From Chlorobiales bacterium (GTDB lineage Bacteria > Bacteroidota > Chlorobiia > Chlorobiales > Chlorobiaceae), in contig JAKSDB010000402.1 of assembly GCA_022360415.1 (NCBI GenBank), positions 1-6,144 of the forward strand: a stretch of 6,144 nt of DNA, in the 5' to 3' direction. Made by a program: the position numbers and the translations under genes. Below are positions 1 through 4,442 of the stretch, in pieces. The notes under the pieces are model-generated. The model was given only the letters and a program-made list of their open reading frames with translations. It searched no databases and had not been told where the DNA came from. Within the stretch, counting starts at the first letter, position 1. The number at the start of each line of letters is the position of its first letter.

Positions 1-138
1 ATCGGTGATCATCCGACCACCGACCCTTTGCGAAGCTTCAAGCACTATAACATCATGTCCATGCTTATTTAGCTCGTAAGCTGAAACAAGCCCAGCAATC
101 CCTGCACCTACGACAATGACTTTGCTAGCACTCATCAT
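1..138 (-). CDS. FAD-dependent amine oxidase-like oxidoreductase, N-terminal part (cassette-borne, cut by window edge)
   Basis: The minus strand is open from 138 to the window edge. It encodes 46 residues forming a Rossmann dinucleotide-binding start: a hydrophobic strand (KVIVV), GAGIAG at residues 11-16, helix SAYELNKHGHD, then VIVLEAS with the ribose-binding Glu34, followed by RVGGR at 38-42. This order, with the RxGGR motif just after the acidic residue, is typical of flavin-containing amine oxidases, phytoene-desaturase-like enzymes and protoporphyrinogen oxidases; the substrate cannot be told from this fragment. Two ATGs lie in tandem (138 and 135). An AGGA at 144-141 is 2 nt from the first and 5 nt from the second, so the second start is the better spaced. 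The start lies 13 nt beyond the core site of an attC, as expected for a gene that entered as an integron cassette. The GxGxxG/RxGGR class is secure; the subfamily is not. Confidence 0.85.
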   Translation of the reverse strand, partial: MMSASKVIVVGAGIAGLVSAYELNKHGHDVIVLEASQRVGGRMITD

Positions 139-150
139 CTTCCTTTAGGG

Positions 151-222
151 GCATAACGCTTGAATTCACTGGTTTTTACGGAGCGCAGCGGAGTAAAAAT
201 CCAGTGCAGTGATTTGTTATAC
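151..222 (-). other. attC: integron attC recombination site (attC2)
   Basis: Read on the minus strand, the site begins with GTATAAC (222-216) and ends with the core site GTTATGC (157-151); these outer boxes are complementary apart from one base. Inside them the arm CACTGGATTTTTAC pairs with GTAAAAACCAGTG, leaving one unpaired A in the 5' arm. TCCGCTGCGCTCC forms the terminal loop. Outer boxes, imperfect inner arms and one extra base in the L'' arm are the defining architecture of attC sites recognised by IntI. The extra base supports the minus-strand orientation, matching the genes on both sides. About 72 bp in length, within the usual attC range. Confidence 0.88.
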
Positions 223-235
223 ATATTTTTATCAT

Positions 236-304
236 TTTCAACGGTTTGTGTATGAAGCGTAGCCGTCACACAGTGCGGCCATGATTTCATACACCTTGTT
301 AGCG
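236..304 (-). other. attC: integron attC recombination site (attC1)
   Basis: On the minus strand the boxes are CGCTAAC (304-298) and GTTGAAA (242-236), with AAC...GTT conserved at the inner ends. The arm GTGTATGAA pairs perfectly with TTCATACAC. After a bulged segment that is one base longer on the 5' side, GCCG pairs with CGGC around a small loop. The site starts 12 nt after the stop codon of the 127-aa gene, the normal position for a cassette's attC. The R'' and R' boxes match each other less well than in attC2, so activity is less certain than identity. Confidence 0.75.
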
Positions 305-315
305 CATCGTTCTTT

Positions 316-699
316 TTATTTTTCATTCTCATTTTGGCCGTCTGCTGAATAGATTTTCATTGTCCCCGAAAGAATAGCATGTGAATAGAATTCAGGGTTT
401 TCTAATGATGTTTCAATTACCGCTTTAGCTGCTTCTTGCCTGATAGCCCTCATGAACATAAATGACAATACAATAATTATTACAGGGATCCACCACTTGA
501 TAAAAAAGAAAAGCACTATTGCTGTTGGGATAGCTAAAAGTGTCAGCCACGTCATTAGCTTTATCGTCACTCGCCAATTACTCGGTCCCAAAGGAGATTT
601 CATTAAAGCGTGTCCTTTATTAAGGTCAACCCAAGGACTTATTTTCTTAGTTTTATGTCGGGCGACAAATTCCTCCCAACCAATGTGTATTTCTGTCAT
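316..699 (-). CDS. cassette-encoded small membrane protein of unknown function (127 aa)
   Basis: I do not recognise a named family. Residues 1-41 are soluble, basic and aromatic-rich (GWEEFVARHKTKK). They are followed by two closely spaced hydrophobic segments, about residues 47-67 (LMTWLTLLAIPTAIVLFFFI) and 69-83 (WWIPVIIIVLSFMFM), which should form a helical hairpin in the inner membrane. A charged tail of about 40 residues follows (RAIRQEAAKAVIETSLENPEF...). By the positive-inside rule both ends probably face the cytoplasm. The gene is AT-rich, preceded by a weak AAGAG 5 nt before ATG, and its stop lies 12 nt before attC1, so it is the cargo of an integron cassette. The antisense frame at 452-760 is judged a shadow because this strand shows coherent membrane topology and the attC context. 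Confidence 0.8.
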   Translation of the reverse strand: MTEIHIGWEEFVARHKTKKISPWVDLNKGHALMKSPLGPSNWRVTIKLMTWLTLLAIPTAIVLFFFIKWWIPVIIIVLSFMFMRAIRQEAAKAVIETSLENPEFYSHAILSGTMKIYSADGQNENEK

Positions 700-719
700 A
701 TTGACTCTTTTATTTACAA

Positions 720-782
720 TTAAATTTCAGTCGAAATTTCATCAACTGGTTTGCCAATAAATGAAATGGCAATTACCACCAT
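720..782 (-). other. possible 20-codon leader peptide or 3' remnant of a broken cassette gene
   Basis: On the minus strand an ATG at 782 opens a 20-residue hydrophobic peptide (MVVIAISFIGKPVDEISTEI) that stops at 722-720, 21 nt before the 127-aa gene. The same frame is open upstream to the putative core site near 874 and reads like further membrane-protein sequence, but has no ATG there. It may therefore be the tail of a truncated gene, a short leader peptide, or chance. No convincing ribosome binding site precedes it. Confidence 0.2.
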
Positions 783-792
783 AACATTAATT

Positions 793-820
793 ATTATCTG
801 TACTACAGAATTTGATTCAA
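793..820 (-). promoter_or_regulatory. candidate promoter for the 127-aa cassette gene, with embedded palindrome
   Basis: On the minus strand TTGAAT (820-815) and GATAAT (798-793) are separated by 16 nt. The spacer and first base of the -10 box hold the perfect 11-bp palindrome CTGTAGTACAG (808-798), well placed to be a repressor site. Start of transcription would be near 786, about 85 nt before the gene. The evidence is consensus matching only. Confidence 0.35.
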
Positions 821-867
821 TCCAATAGAATAGATGCGTATAAATATTGTTAATCTGCCTGATAAAC

Positions 868-874
868 GCATAAC
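868..874 (-). other. integron core site GTTATGC, putative cassette junction (attI-like or decayed attC)
   Basis: On the minus strand GTTATGC at 874-868 is identical to the core site ending attC2 at 157-151. It lies upstream of the first cassette gene, where a cassette would have been joined. No attC-like hairpin precedes it, so if genuine it is an attI insertion point or a remnant. A 7-bp match alone could be chance. Confidence 0.4.
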
Positions 875-884
875 TCTCTCACCG

Positions 885-912
885 ATTATCGTTCTTCAAC
901 ATCCCTTCACAA
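885..912 (-). promoter_or_regulatory. candidate cassette-array promoter (Pc-like)
   Basis: On the minus strand TTGTGA (912-907) and GATAAT (890-885) are spaced by 16 nt. Transcription would start at roughly 878, right next to the GTTATGC core site, and read into the cassettes. A promoter just outside the first core site is the layout of an integron Pc promoter. Support is by consensus and position only. Confidence 0.35.
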
Positions 913-1040
913 TTTCGCCATCCCGGCTGATAATTACAAGCATATTTGCTACTTAGCTCCCTGTTTGGTATTGACCCTCGACACCACACTCTGCACCCCT
1001 CTATCTTTTCGCACTTTTGGACATTTTTTAGAAGAACGGA

Positions 1041-1080
1041 TTGTGTTGTTTGCCTGTTATTCCTTACATAGAAGTAAGGA
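1041..1080 (+). promoter_or_regulatory. candidate vapBC promoter and autoregulatory operator
   Basis: A perfect inverted repeat TCCTTAC-atagaa-GTAAGGA occupies 1061-1080, 30 nt before the antitoxin start. TTGTGT (1041-1046) and TTACAT (1064-1069), spaced 17 nt, form a possible promoter whose -10 box lies inside the left arm. Antitoxins of this class normally bind palindromes in their own promoter together with the toxin, so this is the likely VapBC operator. The repeat is seen directly; its role is inferred. Confidence 0.5.
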
Positions 1081-1109
1081 GATTGTGAAAAAGTAATGGG
1101 GGATATGCT

Positions 1110-1379
1110 ATGCCGGTAGCAACGTTGACAAACAAAGGGCAGGTGACGATACCGAAAAAGGTTCGCGATACGTTACACCTGCAATCCGGAGACAAGCTTG
1201 AATTTGTCTGCGAAGAGGAGGGGATCGTTACCGTGAGGCCGGTAAAGAAGTCCGTTGACGAGGTTTTCGGCCGGTTGCACAGGAAAGGCATGACTCCGGT
1301 GTCGACCGACGAGATGAAAGCCTCCGTCGGCGATAGGCTCAAAAACGAATACGGCAGGGGTACGGATGAGAGCGCTTGA
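1110..1379 (+). CDS. vapB: VapB-type antitoxin, AbrB/SpoVT/MazE DNA-binding fold
   Basis: An 89-residue protein. Residues 4-46 form the swapped-hairpin AbrB domain, with the signature TNKGQVTIPKKVRDTLHLQSGDKLEF and the following VTVRP strand. The basic C-terminal part (about 47-89) is the segment that in such antitoxins wraps around the toxin. It should bind the DNA of its own promoter and neutralise the downstream PIN RNase. A GGGGGA at about 1098-1103 stands 6 nt before the ATG, fixing this start over the nearby out-of-frame ATGs at 1096 and 1105. The 3' end overlaps the toxin gene by 14 bp, giving tight co-translation. The coding sequence is distinctly more GC-rich than the cassette region to the left and runs in the opposite direction. 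Confidence 0.88.
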   Translation: MPVATLTNKGQVTIPKKVRDTLHLQSGDKLEFVCEEEGIVTVRPVKKSVDEVFGRLHRKGMTPVSTDEMKASVGDRLKNEYGRGTDESA

Positions 1380-1770
1380 TACCAACATCCTGGTTCGTTT
1401 TCTGACCAACGACGACAGCGGGCAGGCTAAACTTGTTTACCGGCTGTTCAGGCAGGCGGAAGAGAGCAGGGAGATATTCATCGTGCCGGTGCCGGTTGTT
1501 CTCGAATTGTTCTGGGTGCTGGAGTCGGCATACGGGATTGCGAGGAAGGAGATTCTCGACGCTCTTGATGCCCTGTTGCAGCTTCCGGTGCTGGAATTCG
1601 ACGCCCGGGATGCGGTGTGCGCATGTCTTGCCGATGCGCGTCGGAGCAGGGTTGACCTTTCCGATCTTTTGATCGCACGGTATGCCGTTTCGGCTTGTAA
1701 AACCGATTCGGTGCTGACGTTCGACAGGAAGGCTGCAGGATCGTCGGACGTGTTTGAGTTGCTCGATTAG
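1366..1770 (+). CDS. vapC: VapC-type toxin, PIN-domain ribonuclease
   Basis: A 134-residue single PIN domain of normal length for VapC. The four acidic residues expected to hold the metal are visible: Asp5 in LDTNILVR, Glu47 in VVLELFWVLE, Asp100 in VDLSDLLIARYA, and Asp120 in VLTFDRKA. The active site therefore looks intact. VapC toxins cleave tRNA or rRNA and stop translation when the antitoxin is degraded; the target RNA here is unknown. Start is the ATG at 1366, inside the end of vapB, with AGGGG at 1356-1360 five nt upstream. The order antitoxin-toxin with overlap supports a functional module. No clear terminator follows the stop codon. Confidence 0.9.
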   Translation: MRALDTNILVRFLTNDDSGQAKLVYRLFRQAEESREIFIVPVPVVLELFWVLESAYGIARKEILDALDALLQLPVLEFDARDAVCACLADARRSRVDLSDLLIARYAVSACKTDSVLTFDRKAAGSSDVFELLD

Positions 1771-2034
1771 CTTGTCTCTACCGAACCCTTTCAGTTCCCG
1801 TTGCTCTCGACAGCACGTCGAAAAGAGGAACGTTCACAACTATCTATACATAAGCAGCCATCTACCGAACCGTTTAAAGCGTTTGCCCCCCATTCAAGGG
1901 CTTTTTGCCGCAAAAGAACCATTACAGGGGAATAACTAACCAATCCTTTTTCGGACCGAATTTCACACTATATTCGATCAGGCGAGTTTTTCACCCCACT
2001 TCTCTTCCATCCTGCCCGATATATCCCTTTTGTA
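1771..2034. other. intergenic stretch without convincing gene
   Basis: Short open frames exist here, but they have neither ribosome binding sites nor protein-like composition. The only pattern seen is an 11-bp direct repeat TCTACCGAACC at 1777-1787 and 1861-1871, which could mark an old insertion boundary or be chance. Confidence 0.4.
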
Positions 2035-2122
2035 TGCCGGTGATCTCGCTCGTTCCGGCAGTAATCCATTTCGGGGTTCCGGATCGCCTCGATCTGGTAA
2101 GACAGTTCGTTTGTCTTTTTTT
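2035..2122 (+). ncRNA. possible structured RNA: hairpins ending in terminator-like stem and T-tract
   Basis: Three inverted repeats lie in close succession. TGCCGG (2035-2040) pairs with CCGGCA (2055-2060). CCGGATCG (2079-2086) pairs with CGATCTGG (2090-2097) as an 8-bp stem with one G-U and a 3-nt loop. AAGACA (2099-2104) pairs with TGTCTT (2112-2117), followed by five more Ts. This could be the 3' end of a small RNA, a late terminator for vapBC, or part of a thi operon leader. It does not match the TPP riboswitch core as I know it, and I recognise no RNA family. Confidence 0.3.
2099..2122 (+). terminator. weak intrinsic terminator candidate
   Basis: A 6-bp stem, AAGACA/TGTCTT with a 7-nt loop, is followed by TTTTT at 2118-2122. 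The stem is AT-rich, so efficiency is doubtful on its own, but the strong 8-bp hairpin one nucleotide upstream may help. It would stop transcripts coming from vapBC or from a local promoter before the thi genes. Confidence 0.4.
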
Positions 2123-2323
2123 ATCTTTTCTGCAACAGCCTGGCAAATGAATTTATTTAACCTGAATTGAATGTTTCAACAAATGCGTTTCTTTATCAGC
2201 TTTCGATTTCACCCGACAGGAGAGGGGAAATCTCACCATAAATGCTTTATAAGAAATTGTTTTTAATAACCTTATTATTGTTAAGCGTCCCGACAAATTG
2301 GAACGTTCAGTTCAGGTATTATC
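2123..2323 (+). promoter_or_regulatory. leader region of the thiamine operon; promoter not pinpointed
   Basis: AT-rich sequence directly upstream of tenI that must hold the operon promoter unless transcription comes from farther left. I see no clean -35/-10 pair and no TPP riboswitch signature (no CUGAGA-type P2 or AUAAUGCCAGC-type P4 element). An ATG at 2242 begins a hydrophobic peptide (MLYKKLFLITLLLLSVP) in a frame that later overlaps tenI. A purine-rich AGGAGAGGGG lies more than 10 nt before it, too far to be convincing. Confidence 0.4.
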
Positions 2324-2983
2324 ATGGAGACACAAAAAGACCGGCAACACAGGTTTTCACTGCCAAGACTCCATATGGTAAGCAACAGCCCAGAGCACCG
2401 CTACCCGGCAAACGAACTTCCCGGACTGGTCAGAGAGATAACCTCCCGGATTCCGGCAGTCATTCAGCTAAGGGAGAAACACCTGGCGGCGAAATCGATC
2501 TATGACCTTGCTATGGCGGTCAGAGGAAGCATAGCCGACAGCCGTTCGCTCCTTATTATTAACGAGCGTTTTGATATAACCCTGTCCGCCGGCGCCGATG
2601 GCACGCATTTTCCCGGCAACAGTTGTCCGCTTGAGAAGGCACGAAACGTCGCCCGGGATCCTGTCATGGGAAAAAGCGTCCATTCCCTCCAGGACGCCCT
2701 GACGGCCGAAAGCGAAGGCGCCGATTACCTTGTCGCAGGTCCTGTCTATGAAACGCCTTTGAAAAGACAATATGGCCCGCCTCTCGGTCCGGAACTCCTG
2801 GAAACCATCTGTTCAAACGTTTCCGTGCCGGTTTACGCCATAGGCGGGATCACGCCAAAAAATGCCCGTCAATGCCTGGAACAGGGCGCCCATGGTATTG
2901 CCGCGCTATCAATTTTTCGTTCAGAAGCCAATCTTTGTGATACGCTTGAATCCTTTAACCGTGTTCTCAAACAATGCTCATGA
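2324..2983 (+). CDS. tenI: thiazole tautomerase TenI (ThiE-like TIM barrel)
   Basis: A 219-residue ThiE/TenI-superfamily protein. ThiE-like elements are present (VIQLREK at 46-52, DGTHFPG at 92-98, YAIGGITPKNA near 171), but the sequence departs from ThiE where catalysis needs it. The pyrophosphate/Mg site VND is IINE (78-81), and HLGQxD is replaced by HFPGNSC. Instead it has GKSVHSLQDAL with His120 and ADYLVAGPVYET (133-144), closely matching the TenI pattern, in which a His in the SVHS motif catalyses aromatization of the carboxythiazole phosphate made by ThiG. It is therefore called TenI rather than a second ThiE. Start at the ATG at 2324 has only an AGG 7 nt upstream; an in-frame stop at 2282 limits extension, and Met18 is an alternative start. 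Its stop overlaps the start of thiE, so the two are translationally coupled. Cytoplasmic. Confidence 0.82.
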   Translation: METQKDRQHRFSLPRLHMVSNSPEHRYPANELPGLVREITSRIPAVIQLREKHLAAKSIYDLAMAVRGSIADSRSLLIINERFDITLSAGADGTHFPGNSCPLEKARNVARDPVMGKSVHSLQDALTAESEGADYLVAGPVYETPLKRQYGPPLGPELLETICSNVSVPVYAIGGITPKNARQCLEQGAHGIAALSIFRSEANLCDTLESFNRVLKQCS

Positions 2984-3603
2984 CTTCTCCCCTCTTCTGC
3001 TGCATAACGGCAGAAACATCGTGTCCTGTACAACAGGCTGAAAAAGCCCTTGAAGGAGGAGCTACAATGATCCAGCTCCGCCGCAAGCTTGCTTCCGGTT
3101 CGGAACTGTATACCTGGACAGAAAAAATCCAGAAGCTTTGCCGTCGCCATGACGCAGTCTGCATTGTCAACGATCGCGTCGATATCGCGCTTGCAGCAAA
3201 GGCTGACGGAGTGCATCTGGGTCAGGAGGATCTGCCGCTGGAAGCAGCAAGAAAACTCCTTGGCAACCAGAGAATCATCGGCGTTACGGTCTCGACCGTA
3301 ACCGAGGCAAAACGTGCAGAAAGACAAGGGTGTTCCTATGCAGGTCTCGGCCATATCTTTCCCACTGTATCGAAAAAAAAGAGTTCGGAACCGGTCGGTC
3401 TGAAACGGATCCGGGAAATTTCAGCGTTTCTTACGGTTCCCATTCTGGCTATCGGAGGGATCGGCACTGACAATGTCTGCGAGGTCATCAGTGCCGGTGC
3501 AGATGGTATCGCGGTTATTTCGGCGGTATCAGAAGCCGCTGATCCCGTAAAAGCAGCCGCTGAACTGCTTAAAACAATGCAAACATGCAGCAGGAATCCC
3601 TGA
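2974..3603 (+). CDS. thiE: thiamine-phosphate synthase
   Basis: Joins HMP-PP and carboxythiazole phosphate to thiamine phosphate in the cytoplasm. The 209-residue TIM barrel has QLRRK (34-38), the Mg-binding Asp67 in IVNDRVD, ADGVHLGQEDLPLEAAR (77-93) with Asp86, IGVTVST (102-108), LGHIFPTVSKKK (125-136) for the pyrophosphate, and LAIGGIG (158-164) for the thiazole phosphate. All expected catalytic positions are present; the common QLREK reads QLRRK, and GxSxH-like GVS is GVTVST. Two in-frame starts are possible: 2974, and 2980 in an ATGA overlap with the tenI stop. Neither has a Shine-Dalgarno sequence, so translation probably depends on ribosomes finishing tenI; 2980 fits coupling best. The end overlaps thiD by 19 bp. 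Confidence 0.93.
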   Translation: MLMTSPLFCCITAETSCPVQQAEKALEGGATMIQLRRKLASGSELYTWTEKIQKLCRRHDAVCIVNDRVDIALAAKADGVHLGQEDLPLEAARKLLGNQRIIGVTVSTVTEAKRAERQGCSYAGLGHIFPTVSKKKSSEPVGLKRIREISAFLTVPILAIGGIGTDNVCEVISAGADGIAVISAVSEAADPVKAAAELLKTMQTCSRNP

Positions 3604-4442
3604 AACAGTATACAACCGTCCTTTCCATAGCCGGTTTCGACGGGAGCGGCGGCGCGGGAATACAGGCGGACCTGAAAACTTTTGCCGCTTTGGGCTGTTA
3701 TGGACTGAGCGTCATAACCGATATTACCGTCCAGAATACCCGGAGGGTATTCGAGTCGGCTGCACTTCCGGCGTCACTCGTTACGAGACAGCTCGAGGTA
3801 CTTGTCGAAGACATTACAATCAATGCCGTCAAAATAGGCATGGTCTCATCATCCGCTACCGTAGAGGCAATTGCTGAAACACTGCAAAACCGCCTCTCCG
3901 CCCCGGTTATTCTCGATACCGTCCTGAAGTCTTCCAGCGGAACCGACCTTGCTTCATCAGCCTCAAAAAAATCGATCGTCAAAGAATTGTTTCCCTTGGC
4001 AGCGCTTGTAACTCCCAACCTCCCGGAAGCAGCTGAGCTTGCCGGATCAACACACCTCCCGGTCGAGAAGTCCGACATCGAAAAAACAGCCGAAAAGCTC
4101 AGGAACATGGGAGCTTCCGCTGTCCTGATAAAAGGCGGCCATATGACGGGTAATTATTGTGAAGACTACCTCCTGTCTTCAGAGGGCGGAGAATGGTTTT
4201 CATCTCCCAGAGTCAGGACGCAAAACACACACGGAACGGGTTGTACGCTTTCTTCGGCCATAGCAGCCTATTCAGCAAAAGGATATGATCTGCACGAGGC
4301 GGTGAGAAAAGGCAGGCAATTCACAGTGGAAGCATTACAGGCAGGCGCCGGATTAATACTTGGTCACGGCGCAGGCCCTCTTCATCATTTCTATCGCTAC
4401 CGGGATGACGACCGCCCCCGCGGAACCCGTCCGATGGAGTAA
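3585..4442 (+). CDS. thiD: hydroxymethylpyrimidine/phosphomethylpyrimidine kinase
   Basis: Phosphorylates HMP and HMP-P to HMP-PP, the pyrimidine substrate of ThiE. The 285-residue ribokinase-fold protein shows SIAGFDGSGGAGIQADLKTF (14-33), TVQNT (48-52), VKIGM (82-86), VILDTVLKSSSG (108-119), VTPNLPEAAEL (142-152), VLIKGGHMTG (180-189) and the anion-hole/catalytic THGTGCTLSSAIAA (215-228) with Cys220. The usual C-terminus ends near GPLHHF (264-269); about 16 further residues, rich in Arg and Asp, coincide with the antisense overlap with ugd. The start overlaps thiE by 19 bp without a visible Shine-Dalgarno sequence, again suggesting coupling. This is the last gene of tenI-thiE-thiD, with no terminator visible before it runs into the convergent gene. 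Confidence 0.94.
   Translation: MQQESLKQYTTVLSIAGFDGSGGAGIQADLKTFAALGCYGLSVITDITVQNTRRVFESAALPASLVTRQLEVLVEDITINAVKIGMVSSSATVEAIAETLQNRLSAPVILDTVLKSSSGTDLASSASKKSIVKELFPLAALVTPNLPEAAELAGSTHLPVEKSDIEKTAEKLRNMGASAVLIKGGHMTGNYCEDYLLSSEGGEWFSSPRVRTQNTHGTGCTLSSAIAAYSAKGYDLHEAVRKGRQFTVEALQAGAGLILGHGAGPLHHFYRYRDDDRPRGTRPME

Noticed and set aside
452..760. 102-codon plus-strand frame
   Set aside because: It is antisense to the 127-aa cassette gene, which has coherent membrane topology and correct attC placement; the plus-strand translation has no recognisable motif.
1064..1409. Minus-strand frames across vapB
   Set aside because: They are shadows of the antitoxin gene, which shows a clear AbrB domain and a good ribosome binding site.
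1777..1871. Direct repeat TCTACCGAACC as insertion-sequence target duplication or CRISPR repeat
   Set aside because: Only two 11-bp copies 84 bp apart, with no inverted ends, no transposase and no regular array.
2081..2110. GATCTGGTAA resembling part of a TPP riboswitch (THI box)
   Set aside because: The rest of the conserved core, including the CUGAGA element and the AUAAUGCCAGC segment, is missing and the order of helices does not fit.
1754..2150. Two overlapping short plus-strand frames in the intergenic region
   Set aside because: They are rich in Pro, Ser and Cys with no ribosome binding site, no domain and no consistent composition.
2242..2505. Frame starting with a signal-peptide-like MLYKKLFLITLLLLSVP
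   Set aside because: It runs into tenI in another frame, the purine-rich ribosome site is too far away, and the part after residue 20 is low-quality shadow sequence.
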